DNA of 64,000 nucleotides from Poseidonibacter ostreae (GTDB lineage: Bacteria > Campylobacterota > Campylobacteria > Campylobacterales > Arcobacteraceae), in assembly GCF_009208075.1 (NCBI RefSeq), contig NZ_WFKJ01000005.1:1-64000 (forward strand). The letters run 5' to 3'. The translations under genes were made by a program, and so were the position numbers. Shown in pieces: positions 54,405 through 63,046 of this stretch. The notes under the pieces are model-generated. The model saw only the letters and a list, made by a program, of their open reading frames with translations, was not told where the DNA came from and ran no database searches. The stretch's first letter is position 1, and every line of letters starts with the position of its first letter.

Positions 54405-55904
54405 TTAAGGTTTTATCCAATCTTTTTGATTGTGAGTAATTCCTGTAAATGCAGGTTCGATATTTTTTATTTCATCATTAACAACTGTTATTGAGTTTGG
54501 TATATATAAAAATAAATATGGAATATCGTCTGTAATTTTTTTAAATATACTTTTATATATCTTACTTAATTCATCTCTATTTATTGTAGTTGAACCTTTT
54601 TCAATTAACTTATCTACTTCTTTATTAGAATATCCAACTAAGTTAAATCTTCCTGTTTTATCTGAACTTGAATGCCATAAAGGATAAGCATCAGGCATTA
54701 ATGATAAAGACCATCCAAGAAGTATTGCTTCATAATTTCTTGGATGAACAACTGTATTTAAATAAGCCTGCCACTCCATTACTCTTATTTTCATTTGTAT
54801 ACCAGCTTTTGATAGTTGGTATTGTAATATTTGTGCTGCGTTTATTCTTGTATCATTTCCCGTATTTGTAACTATCTCAAAACTAAATGGATTATTTTCA
54901 TCATAACCTAACTCTTTTAAAAGTTTTTTTGCTTTTTGAATATTTGGAATGATAGGTTTTGTCTTTTCATCATAGGCAAAACTTCCTGGTAAAAATGGTC
55001 CATTACATACTTCTCCATGTCCAAAAAATAGAATGTCAACAAGTTCTTGACGGTCAATTGCTAAGGATAATGCTTTTCTAATTCTTATATCTTTAAATTT
55101 TTCATTTTTTAAATTTAATCCAACGTATGAGTAAGAAAAACTTTGGCTTTCTATAATCTTGAATGATTTCTTAAACTCATCATCAATTTGTCTATCAATT
55201 TGAAGAGGTGTTAAACTAGATAAATCAAGTTTTTTTTGTTTTAAAAATAAAAAAGATGTATTTGTATCTGGAATAAATTTATACAATAACTCATCAATTT
55301 TAGGTTTACCTTCAAAATAGTTTTCATTAGCTTTTAATTTTATATTTTGTCCAACTTTAAAGTTTTCTAATTTATAAGGTCCTGTTCCTATTGGATTTTT
55401 ATTAAAAGAACTTGTCATCAAATTCTTTTCATCTTTTAATATATGATAAGGAAGTATGCCAACCATCCATATTTCTAAGGCTTTAAAATAAGCTTTTTTA
55501 TAAATAACCTCAATAGTGTAATCATCAATTGCTTTTACGGATTCTACTTCTTTATAGTTAGATTTTATAGAATTAAAAACTTTTGGATCTAAAATAGTAT
55601 TATAAGTAAATACTACATCTTTAGAAGTTAACTCTTTTCCATCATGCCATTTTATATCTTTTCTTAAATTTATGATTAGTTTTGTCTTTGTTTCAAAGCT
55701 ATATGAAAGAGCTAAATCTTCTGTAGGGTTTCCATCTTTATCGTATTTAAATAAACCATTAAAAAGCCAATTGGCTATTTGTGAACTTGCCGTATCATTT
55801 GCTAAAATTGGATTTAATCTACTAGGACTTGAACTTATTGATAAGTTTAATGTACTTGCTTGAATGTAAGTAAAAATAATTAGGAATAGTGTAATAAATT
55901 TCAT
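54405..55904 (-). CDS. Peptide/nickel-type ABC substrate-binding protein (SBP family 5)
   Basis: I place the start at ATG 55904 (MKFITLFLIIFTYIQAS, a signal peptide) and not at 55967, since the longer frame would begin inside the rpsI terminator. About 499 residues. The family blocks are LNPILANDTASSQIANWLFNGLFKYDKDG, DIKWHDGKELTSKDVVFTYN and IRIRKALSLAIDRQEL. No permease or ATPase is adjacent. TATACAAT lies only 5 bp before the ATG with no Shine-Dalgarno, hinting at a leaderless transcript. Confidence 0.87.
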   Translation of the reverse strand: MKFITLFLIIFTYIQASTLNLSISSSPSRLNPILANDTASSQIANWLFNGLFKYDKDGNPTEDLALSYSFETKTKLIINLRKDIKWHDGKELTSKDVVFTYNTILDPKVFNSIKSNYKEVESVKAIDDYTIEVIYKKAYFKALEIWMVGILPYHILKDEKNLMTSSFNKNPIGTGPYKLENFKVGQNIKLKANENYFEGKPKIDELLYKFIPDTNTSFLFLKQKKLDLSSLTPLQIDRQIDDEFKKSFKIIESQSFSYSYVGLNLKNEKFKDIRIRKALSLAIDRQELVDILFFGHGEVCNGPFLPGSFAYDEKTKPIIPNIQKAKKLLKELGYDENNPFSFEIVTNTGNDTRINAAQILQYQLSKAGIQMKIRVMEWQAYLNTVVHPRNYEAILLGWSLSLMPDAYPLWHSSSDKTGRFNLVGYSNKEVDKLIEKGSTTINRDELSKIYKSIFKKITDDIPYLFLYIPNSITVVNDEIKNIEPAFTGITHNQKDWIKP

Positions 55905-55949
55905 TAGGTATTGTATAGTTTTTTTGAATATTAATAACTTAAAGTGCAT

Positions 55950-55984
55950 AAAAAAAGGGAACAACATTTGTTGTTCCCTTTTTG
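55950..55984 (-). terminator. Rho-independent terminator of the rplM-rpsI operon
   Basis: AAAAGGGAACAA pairs with TTGTTCCCTTTT across CATTTG (about 55953-55983); on the minus strand it leads into a T-run. It separates rpsI from the binding-protein gene. Confidence 0.9.
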
Positions 55985-56020
55985 AAAATACAAAGATATA
56001 AAATCTTTGAAAAATTGAAT

Positions 56021-56410
56021 CTATCTTTTTGAGAATTGACCGCTTTTTCTTGCTTTTCTTCTTCCGTATTTCTTTCTTTCAACTGATCTAGCATCTCTAG
56101 TTAATAAACCATAAGGTTTTAAAATAGCTCTGAATTGCTCATCATAAGCAACTAAAGCTCTAGAAATACCATGTCTAACAGCATCAGCTTGTGCAGAGTA
56201 CCCTCCACCTAGAGTTTTAACAACAATATTTACAGAAGTTTCTTGTTTAGCTACTTCTAATGGTTGCATTACTCTTTTTTTAATCGCTTCGTGTCCACCT
56301 AACCATGTGTCTAAAGACTGACCATTGATTGTTAGTTGACCATTACCAACTTCTAGCCATACTTTAGCTATAGATGTTTTTCTTCTTCCAGTTGCGTAAA
56401 CTTTTGCCAT
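56021..56410 (-). CDS. rpsI: Small-subunit ribosomal protein S9
   Basis: 129 residues, normal length. Starts [18 protein letters not shown] and ends with the basic [13 protein letters not shown], whose terminal Lys-Arg contacts P-site t[23 protein letters not shown] is the family core. 5 bp after rplM, the universal L13-S9 pair. Confidence 0.98.
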   Translation of the reverse strand: MAKVYATGRRKTSIAKVWLEVGNGQLTINGQSLDTWLGGHEAIKKRVMQPLEVAKQETSVNIVVKTLGGGYSAQADAVRHGISRALVAYDEQFRAILKPYGLLTRDARSVERKKYGRRKARKSGQFSKR

Positions 56411-56415
56411 TAGTC

Positions 56416-56835
56416 CTATCCTTTAATTTGTGCAGTATGAGGGTGTTCGCTACCTGCATATACTTTTAATTTTTTTAACATGTTTTTACCAAGAGTTGTT
56501 TTTGGTAACATACCTCTTGTTGAAAGTTTATATAATTTTTCTGGATTATTTTCAAACATATCAGACATTTTGTGAGTTTTTGTACTACCAAAATAACCTG
56601 AGTGTGTGTAATAGTTTTTAGTTTCTAATTTAGTTCCAGAAAACTTTGCTTTAGAAGCATTAATGATTACAACGTAATCTCCACAATCTACATGAGGTGT
56701 GTAATAAGGTTTAGTTTTCCCTCTTAAGATACTTGCAACTTCAGTGATAATTCTTCCGAATACTTTATCAGTTGCGTCGATTACTATCCAATCTCTTTCG
56801 ATTTCGTTAGCTTTTGCCATTTGAGTAAATTTCAT
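56416..56835 (-). CDS. rplM: Large-subunit ribosomal protein L13
   Basis: 139 residues. [44 protein letters not shown] and the C-terminal [26 protein letters not shown] are diagnostic. GGAGA precedes the ATG and TATTAT upstream on the minus strand may be its -10. First gene of the pair with rpsI. Confidence 0.98.
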   Translation of the reverse strand: MKFTQMAKANEIERDWIVIDATDKVFGRIITEVASILRGKTKPYYTPHVDCGDYVVIINASKAKFSGTKLETKNYYTHSGYFGSTKTHKMSDMFENNPEKLYKLSTRGMLPKTTLGKNMLKKLKVYAGSEHPHTAQIKG

Positions 56836-56879
56836 TTATTTTCTCCGCTTTTATTAATGAGGTGGAATAATAGTGTAGT

Positions 56880-56909
56880 AATACTTAAATAAACCTTAAT
56901 TTAAGTATT
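56880..56909. terminator. Hairpin after phoR
   Basis: AATACTTAAAT (56880-56890) pairs with ATTTAAGTATT (56899-56909), beginning 2 bp past the phoR-type stop. AT-rich with no clear T-run, so a weak terminator between the pho operon and rplM. Confidence 0.45.
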
Positions 56910-56911
56910 AT

Positions 56912-58288
56912 TTAATACTTTATTGTAAATTCCGAACCTTGATTAAATTCTGAAGTAACTTCAAGTGAGAAATTATGCAGTGATAGTATAGATTGAACGA
57001 TAAATAAGCCTAAACCTAAAGAGTTGTTCCATCCGTTATTTGAGACTCTGTAGAACTTATGTTTAATTTTTTCAAGCTCCTTACTCTCTAAACCTATACC
57101 CCTATCTTTTATAATTATTGAATTTTCTGTAAGTTCTACAATTACTTCATCATCTGAGTATTTTAAGGCATTTTCAATTAAGTTTGATATTGCCATAGAA
57201 ATTAATGTTTCATCAACTTTTAAATTTATATCAATTCCTGAAATTATAATCTCTCTATTTTTATATTTTTCTTTTAAATCAGGAATAATATCTTCAACTA
57301 TTCTTTTTATTGGAGTAGGGATTAGAAGTAATTCTTGTTTTCCTTCTTCTAGTTTTAATGTAAGTCTTAACTTATCAATAATTTGTGACATTTTATTTGC
57401 ATTAGAATGAATTTTATTTAAAAATTTTTGTTTCATAACTTCTGGCATTTCATCATCATTCATAATAGTTTCACTATATCCAGAAATTATTGCAATTGGA
57501 TTTTTGAACTCATGAGATAAGGCAGAAATAATTTCATCTTTTTGTCTATTTGCAATCTTTAATTTTGCAGTTTGTTTTGCTTTTTGCTTCTCTTTTTTTG
57601 ATAGTTTTAAAGCTACTTTATTTAATAATCTTGTAATTTGATAAAACTCTTGTGTATATCTTGATTTTAATTTATAAGTAGGTTTTTTATCTGATAATTG
57701 CGTTAAAAAGTTTAAAATAGAGTCGGTCTCTTTTTTTATTTTAAGACTAATAAAGTATGTAGTTAAAAAACCAATAATTAAAAAAAATGTAATAAAAGCA
57801 AATATCTGAGCAGTAAGTTTTACAAAGTTATCAGTAATTTTATCTGTATAATCTGCCATTCTTATAAAATAAATATTTTTATCAATGCTTACTTTTTTAG
57901 TGATATATAAAAGTTCTTTATTTATCGTATTTGAAAATCTAACAATCTTTCCAATACCGAAATCTTTTGCTTGAAGTACTTCTTCTCTATTGGAATGATT
58001 CTCCATTAGGTTTTTATCTTCATCACTCTCAGCTATTACATTACCCTTTTCATCAATCACGGTAATTCTAAGATTAATCTGTGCTTTTAAATCTTTTATT
58101 ATATTGTCTATATTTTTTAAATCTTTTAATACAATTGAGAATGTATCAATATTTTGTACAAGATTTTTTTCAATTTGATTGATATAGATATTTTTTGACC
58201 AAAAGTAAGTAACTATTGTTAGAGTTATTAAAATTCCTACAAAAATTAAAATAAATGTTCTTAAAAAAAGTTGGTGAATTTTTAACAA
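56912..58288 (-). CDS. phoR: Phosphate-sensor-type histidine kinase, PhoR-like
   Basis: 458 residues. Two membrane helices (about 10-30 and 160-182) flank a Cache/PAS-like periplasmic sensor (about 31-155, including RITVIDEKGNVIAESD). Kinase core: His259 in ALSHEFKNPIAIISG, N-box ISNLIENALKYSDDEV, G-boxes IKDRGIGL and GLGLFIVQSI. E. coli PhoR lacks a large periplasmic loop, so this one may sense differently. Position in the pst operon gives the name. It overlaps the regulator gene by 7 bp. Confidence 0.85.
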   Translation of the reverse strand: MLKIHQLFLRTFILIFVGILITLTIVTYFWSKNIYINQIEKNLVQNIDTFSIVLKDLKNIDNIIKDLKAQINLRITVIDEKGNVIAESDEDKNLMENHSNREEVLQAKDFGIGKIVRFSNTINKELLYITKKVSIDKNIYFIRMADYTDKITDNFVKLTAQIFAFITFFLIIGFLTTYFISLKIKKETDSILNFLTQLSDKKPTYKLKSRYTQEFYQITRLLNKVALKLSKKEKQKAKQTAKLKIANRQKDEIISALSHEFKNPIAIISGYSETIMNDDEMPEVMKQKFLNKIHSNANKMSQIIDKLRLTLKLEEGKQELLLIPTPIKRIVEDIIPDLKEKYKNREIIISGIDINLKVDETLISMAISNLIENALKYSDDEVIVELTENSIIIKDRGIGLESKELEKIKHKFYRVSNNGWNNSLGLGLFIVQSILSLHNFSLEVTSEFNQGSEFTIKY

Positions 58289-58956
58289 AATATATAACCT
58301 TCACCTCTTACAGATTTTATATAATCTTTTTTTCCCTCAGGATCAATCTTTGCTTTTAATCTTTTTATAGCAACATTTACTGTTTTTACTTTTTTCTCTA
58401 ATGAGTCTCCCCAAACAGCATCTAATAAATGTTCTCTACTCATTAAGATATCTTTATTTTTAATAAACTCTAAAAATAAGTCATGTTCTAAATGCGTTAA
58501 TTCAATCTCTTTTTCTTCAATATAAAATTTCTTATTACTAGCTTTATATGTGATATCTTTAATTCTTAAGATATCAACTACTTTAGCTGTTCTTTTAATT
58601 ACAGCTTTTACACGTGCAGTTAATTCTTTTAGGTTAAAAGGTTTAGTTATATAATCATCAGCATGAGAATCAAAGCCCTCAAGAATGTCTTCGTCTTTAT
58701 CTTTAGCTGTTACATAAATTACAGGAATATTATATCCCTCTTGTTTAATTTTGTTAATAAAACTAGTTCCCTCACTTCCAGGAAGGTTTCTATCCATTAA
58801 AATTAAACCAATCTCTTCTTCTTTTAAGACCTGCTTTAGGTTTTTATCAATATTTAAAAAACCTATAGTTTCAAAGCCCTCTTTTTGTAATGTATATTCA
58901 AGAAGTTCTAAAATATCTTCTTCATCTTCAACAATTAAAATAGGTTTATTTGTCAT
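58282..58956 (-). CDS. phoB: PhoB-like response regulator
   Basis: I start at ATG 58956 (MTNKPILIVEDEEDIL), which aligns with receiver starts, and not the frame opening at 59016. About 224 residues. Acidic pocket EDEE, phospho-acceptor Asp55 in LILMDRNLPGSEG, Lys in YITKPFNL; winged helix toward the C-terminus (ELTHLEHDLFLEFIKNKDILMSREHLLDAVWG, VNVAIKRLKAKI). PhoB binds Pho boxes to activate phosphate-scavenging genes, and a Pho box precedes this operon. Its start overlaps the psiE-type stop by 11 bp. Confidence 0.88.
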   Translation of the reverse strand: MTNKPILIVEDEEDILELLEYTLQKEGFETIGFLNIDKNLKQVLKEEEIGLILMDRNLPGSEGTSFINKIKQEGYNIPVIYVTAKDKDEDILEGFDSHADDYITKPFNLKELTARVKAVIKRTAKVVDILRIKDITYKASNKKFYIEEKEIELTHLEHDLFLEFIKNKDILMSREHLLDAVWGDSLEKKVKTVNVAIKRLKAKIDPEGKKDYIKSVRGEGYIFC

Positions 58957-59398
58957 TGTTTTTACTACTTTCCTCAGAATTAATTTTTTTATTTGGACGC
59001 TCATCTTCATACTCAATTACTGTATCTTTTGATATTTTAATAACACCAGGTGAGAATTTAATTGCAAATATTCTAAAAATAAAGAAAATAAATATCGTAA
59101 ATAAAAGAAAAGTGATATCAAAATAGTCTCTATGTTTATCAGTTGAAAGAATAATTACATCTCTAATTAAAAAGATAATAAAAATATCGATAACGAATCT
59201 AAGTCGTAATTTCTCTTTTTTAATAAAATCAGAAATCATTTTTACAACTTCCATAACAACAATAAACTCTAGCATTAAGATTATTGCTTTATGAAAAGGA
59301 AGTCCTACTGCAAATATTAAGATAAAAATAATTGTTGCTATTAATACCTCAAAATTTGTACTGAAATAGTTTTGGATTTTTTTTATTGCATTTTTCAT
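58946..59398 (-). CDS. PsiE-family (phosphate-starvation-inducible) membrane protein
   Basis: 150 residues with about four hydrophobic helices (LIATIIFILIFAVGL, IILMLEFIVVMEVVKMI, FVIDIFIIFLIRDVIIL, FDITFLLFTIFIFFIFRIFAI), matching PsiE. It has a charged cytoplasmic tail. Biochemical function unknown in any organism I can cite, but phosphate-starvation expression is the family theme, and it lies between phoU and phoB here. Confidence 0.8.
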   Translation of the reverse strand: MKNAIKKIQNYFSTNFEVLIATIIFILIFAVGLPFHKAIILMLEFIVVMEVVKMISDFIKKEKLRLRFVIDIFIIFLIRDVIILSTDKHRDYFDITFLLFTIFIFFIFRIFAIKFSPGVIKISKDTVIEYEDERPNKKINSEESSKNNDK

Positions 59399-59417
59399 AA
59401 AGTAATTATATCATAAT

Positions 59418-60086
59418 CTATGATTGCATTATATCTCCACCAACATGTGCAAAAAGCGCTAAACTTGCAATAGATGAAGCTCTATCTGCTGTTCTTTCTA
59501 ATCTTCTTAAAGAACTTAATGTATCAAAATACTCTTTTGATAATTCAAGGTTTTTAGAAATTAGTTTTAAGATATTTTTTTCAACCATTGCATATAAATC
59601 AGCTGCTTTACTCTCTTCAACTATAACTCTATGGTATTTTTCTTCAGTATGGCTATCATTTTCTTCATCAAGCATTGATATTGCTGTACGAAGTGATAAT
59701 AATGCAGATTTATGAAGAGGAATTGTAAACTCTAATATAGTGTTAGTATTTAAATCTTCAGAAAAAGCTTTTCTAAATATTTTAATAAAACCTTTTACAT
59801 TTGAAGCTGCTCTAATTAATTCATTTGTAATTTTTAAATATGAAACCATTTCTCTTAAGTCTTTAGCTTCTGGCGAATATAAAGCTAAAGTTGTAACTAT
59901 TAAATTATCTATTTCATTAGATTTATTTGATAGTTTTTTTACTGATAAATCTATCTCTTTCAGGGCTGAAATATCATCACTTTTTAATATTTTTAATGAT
60001 GACTCTAAAGCATCAACTACATTGTTTCCAATAAATAACACTTCTTCTTTAATATTCTCTCTTTTTTCATTATAAGTTTTTAACAT
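59418..60086 (-). CDS. phoU: Phosphate transport regulator PhoU
   Basis: 222 residues, all-helical, two PhoU repeats (EEVLFIGNNVVDALESSLKIL...EIDLSVKKLSNKSNEID and IPLHKSALLSLRTAISML...EESKAADLYAMVEKNI). It damps PhoR/PhoB signalling and Pst activity under phosphate-replete conditions. Its ATG overlaps the pstB stop by one base. At 222 residues it is slightly shorter than the roughly 240-residue E. coli protein. Confidence 0.9.
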   Translation of the reverse strand: MLKTYNEKRENIKEEVLFIGNNVVDALESSLKILKSDDISALKEIDLSVKKLSNKSNEIDNLIVTTLALYSPEAKDLREMVSYLKITNELIRAASNVKGFIKIFRKAFSEDLNTNTILEFTIPLHKSALLSLRTAISMLDEENDSHTEEKYHRVIVEESKAADLYAMVEKNILKLISKNLELSKEYFDTLSSLRRLERTADRASSIASLALFAHVGGDIMQS

Positions 60087-60856
60087 TATCCAAATCTCCC
60101 TGTAATATAATCTTCTGTTTTTTTATTTGATGGATTAACAAAAATTGTTTCTGTTTCATCATATTCAATTAACTTTCCAAGATGGAAAAAGGCAGTATAA
60201 TCAGCAACTCTTGCAGCTTGTTGCATATTGTGAGTAACTGTAATAATTGTATAATCTTTCTTAAGTTCTAACATCAAAGCTTCAATTTTTTCTGTAGAAA
60301 TTGGATCAAGTGCTGATGTTGGTTCATCCATTAAAATAACTTCTGGCTTAACTGCAATTGTTCTAGCAATACATAATCTTTGTTGTTGCCCACCTGAAAG
60401 TGAAGTTCCTGGGTCATTTAATTTATCTTTAACTTCATCCCAAAGTCCAGATTTTCTTAAAGAGTTTTCTACTAACTCATCACACTCTTTTCCTTTTGAT
60501 ACAATTCCATGTTTAATAGGTGCATAAGCAACATTGTCATAAATAGATTTTGGAAAAGGATTTGGTTGTTGAAAAACCATACCAATTTTTTTACGAACAC
60601 TTACTTCATCTACATCTTTATCATAAATATTTTTTTTATCAATAACTACAGAACCTTCGATATTTACAATAGGTATTAAGTCATTCATTCTATTTAAACA
60701 TCTTAGAAATGTAGACTTACCACATCCTGATGGTCCAATTAAAGCTGTTATTTTATTTTCATATATATCTACATCTATTCCATGTAGTGCATGGTTACTT
60801 CCATACCAAAGATTAAGCTTTTCTACTTTTACTTTTGTTTTATTATCTTTTGCCAT
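60086..60856 (-). CDS. pstB: Phosphate ABC transporter ATP-binding protein PstB
   Basis: I take ATG 60856 ([14 protein letters not shown]) with AAGGAAAG upstream. About 256 residues. Walker A is [21 protein letters not shown], a PstB hallmark; signature is [16 protein letters not shown]; Walker B is [16 protein letters not shown]-loop is [14 protein letters not shown]. It powers high-affinity phosphate import together with PstC and PstA. Confidence 0.96.
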   Translation of the reverse strand: MAKDNKTKVKVEKLNLWYGSNHALHGIDVDIYENKITALIGPSGCGKSTFLRCLNRMNDLIPIVNIEGSVVIDKKNIYDKDVDEVSVRKKIGMVFQQPNPFPKSIYDNVAYAPIKHGIVSKGKECDELVENSLRKSGLWDEVKDKLNDPGTSLSGGQQQRLCIARTIAVKPEVILMDEPTSALDPISTEKIEALMLELKKDYTIITVTHNMQQAARVADYTAFFHLGKLIEYDETETIFVNPSNKKTEDYITGRFG

Positions 60857-60870
60857 TTTAATCTTTCCTT

Positions 60871-62055
60871 CTACCATTTAACTTCGAATTTTTTTCTTAA
60901 ATAAATTGCTATTGCATTAAGTGATATTAATATAGTAAGTAATACCATAATACCTGCTGCTGTTTTTTCTATATACATTCTCTCCGGCATTCCTGCCCAT
61001 GTAAATAATTGTGCTGGCATAACAGTTGCTGCATCCATAACACTTCCTGGAGCATCTGGAATAAATGCAATCATACCTATAATAATAAGTGGAGCAGTCT
61101 CACCCATTGCTTGTGCTAAACCAATAATTGAACCAGTTAAAACTCCTGGAAATGCTAAAGGTAAAACATGATCTTTTGTTACTTGAATTTTTGTTAACCC
61201 TAATCCATATCCTGCTTGTCTAATACTATCTGGAACTGCTCTTAGCGCTGCTCTTGAACTTACAATAATTATTGGTAAAGTCATTAAAGCTAATGTTAAA
61301 CCACCAACAAGTGGTGAAGACCTTGGCATTCCAAAAAGATTAATAAAAATAGCAAGTCCTAATAAACCAAAAAGAATAGATGGGATTGCTGCAAGATTAT
61401 TAATATTAACTTCAATAAATCTTGTAAATTTATTATCAGTTGCAAACTCTTCTAGGTAAATTGCAGTTAATACTCCTAAAGGAAAAGCAACTGCCATTGT
61501 AATTATTAGTGTTAATATTGAACCAATCATAGCTGAAAATAAACCTGCATTTTCAGGAATTTTTGAATCCCCATTTAAAAAGAATATTGAGTTAAACTTA
61601 GTATCAATTCTTCCTTGTGCTTTCATATCATCAACTAAAGCTTTATCTTTTCTTTTTAACTTATAGTGGTGACCTTTTAAATATTGATCAACTTGGTCAT
61701 CTGCTAAAACCCACATAGTTTGAGTTGTATTCATAAGTTTTGGATTTTCTCTTACTTGATTTGGTAAATCTCTTAGCCATGATCTTGAAATTATCTTTCT
61801 ATATTTCTTTTCAACAGCAAATCTTGAATCATCAACTGTTTTTTCATTATATGTAACATTTACATGTAAATATGTAACTTTAAATGCTGGTGTTCCTTTT
61901 CCAATAATATCAATTAAAAAGAAAGCTAAAAATGCGATTGAAAAGATTAAAGATGTTAATGTAAATCTTTTAAATCTTTTTGCACTAGCATGTCTTTTAT
62001 CTAAAGAGGCATCATAAAAAGGGTTTTGTTTATTTTTCTTTTTTCTTTTAATCAT
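60871..62055 (-). CDS. pstA: Phosphate ABC transporter permease PstA (with DUF3333 N-terminal region)
   Basis: 394 residues, longer than the roughly 296-residue E. coli form. A first helix (about 31-49), then an approximately 110-residue extracytoplasmic insert (DUF3333-type: [23 protein letters not shown]...[21 protein letters not shown]), then the core permease with [14 protein letters not shown] and [27 protein letters not shown]. Overlaps pstC by 4 bp. The insert could contact the phosphate-binding protein, which is not encoded here. Confidence 0.93.
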   Translation of the reverse strand: MIKRKKKNKQNPFYDASLDKRHASAKRFKRFTLTSLIFSIAFLAFFLIDIIGKGTPAFKVTYLHVNVTYNEKTVDDSRFAVEKKYRKIISRSWLRDLPNQVRENPKLMNTTQTMWVLADDQVDQYLKGHHYKLKRKDKALVDDMKAQGRIDTKFNSIFFLNGDSKIPENAGLFSAMIGSILTLIITMAVAFPLGVLTAIYLEEFATDNKFTRFIEVNINNLAAIPSILFGLLGLAIFINLFGMPRSSPLVGGLTLALMTLPIIIVSSRAALRAVPDSIRQAGYGLGLTKIQVTKDHVLPLAFPGVLTGSIIGLAQAMGETAPLIIIGMIAFIPDAPGSVMDAATVMPAQLFTWAGMPERMYIEKTAAGIMVLLTILISLNAIAIYLRKKFEVKW

Positions 62056-62981
62056 AATGTATTCACTTTATATTTTTCTTTGAATTTTCTAATTAAACTT
62101 AATGAAATTATATTTAGGATTAATGTAACAACAAATAGTACTAATCCTAATGCAAATGCAGAAAGTGTTTCAGGTGAATCAAACTCAAAATCACCAACTA
62201 ATGAATTTACAATAGTTACAGTTACTGTTGTCATATCTTCTAATGGATTCCATGATAAGTTTGGTCGAAGTCCTGCTGCCATTACAACAATCATTGTTTC
62301 ACCTAAGGCTTTTGAAAGTCCTAGCAGTGATGCTGAAATAATTCCTGGAAGTGCAGATGGAATAACAATATCTCTAATTGTTTCACCTTGTGTAAGACCA
62401 AGACCTAAAGCTGCTTTTCTCTGAGAATCTGGAACTGACCTAATAACATCATCTGATAAAGAAGAAATTACTGGAATAATCATAATCCCCATAACAACAC
62501 CAGATGCTAAAGCAGAGTTAAACGTAGCTTCTAAGCCAACAGCATCTGCTGCTTTTACAATTAAAGGTGCAACTGTAATAGCTGCAAAGAATCCATAAAC
62601 AACTGTTGGAATTCCTGCTAATACTTCTAAAATAGGTTTTATATAATCTCTTGTAGTTGAACTTGCATATTCACTCATATAAATTGCACTACCTAATCCA
62701 ACTGGAATTGCAACACAAAGAGCTATTATCGTAATTACAAAAGTTCCTGCAAAAATTGGAACTGCACCAAATTTACTTCCCTCAACACCAGGTGACCATT
62801 CCATTCCAGTGATAAAGTACCAAAAACTTCTCATTTGAAAAAATTCTATTGCCTCAAAAAGAATTGAGAAAAGAATACCAAATGTTGTTAATATTGAAAT
62901 AACAGATGCAATAATTAAAGCTGATTTAATTAATTTTTCTATTAATTCTCTCTTCTTATTTCTTGTTTCAAAAGTGCTCAA
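62052..62981 (-). CDS. pstC: Phosphate ABC transporter permease PstC
   Basis: 309 residues from a TTG start with AAAGG about 9 bp upstream; no better ATG is in frame near it. Six helices. GMEWSPGVEGSKFGAVPIFAGTFVITIIAL, VPVGLGSAIYMSEYAS and ALGLGLTQGETIRDIVIPSALPGIIS identify PstC. First gene of the pst-pho operon, 45 bp downstream of a Pho box. Confidence 0.94.
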   Translation of the reverse strand: MSTFETRNKKRELIEKLIKSALIIASVISILTTFGILFSILFEAIEFFQMRSFWYFITGMEWSPGVEGSKFGAVPIFAGTFVITIIALCVAIPVGLGSAIYMSEYASSTTRDYIKPILEVLAGIPTVVYGFFAAITVAPLIVKAADAVGLEATFNSALASGVVMGIMIIPVISSLSDDVIRSVPDSQRKAALGLGLTQGETIRDIVIPSALPGIISASLLGLSKALGETMIVVMAAGLRPNLSWNPLEDMTTVTVTIVNSLVGDFEFDSPETLSAFALGLVLFVVTLILNIISLSLIRKFKEKYKVNTL

Positions 62982-63010
62982 TACTTTTGCCTTTATTTTA
63001 ATTTTAAAAG

Positions 63011-63043
63011 ATTATAAATCAACTTGGTTACAGAATGGTTACA
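63011..63043 (-). promoter_or_regulatory. Pho box and -10 element of the pst-pho operon
   Basis: On the minus strand TGTAACC-ATTC-TGTAACC (63026-63043) is a direct repeat of 7-mers spaced 11 bp, the PhoB half-site arrangement. TATAAT (63011-63016) follows 9 bp later with the Pho box in place of a -35. This strongly suggests that PhoB autoregulates the operon. Confidence 0.85.
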
Positions 63044-63046
63044 TGT

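Noticed and set aside
55905-55967. N-terminal extension of the peptide-binding protein (start at 55967)
   Set aside because: It would start inside the rpsI terminator and would put about 21 residues before a perfectly good signal peptide.
58957-59016. N-terminal extension of the PhoB-like regulator
   Set aside because: The receiver domain begins at the internal ATG; the extra 20 residues match no family start.
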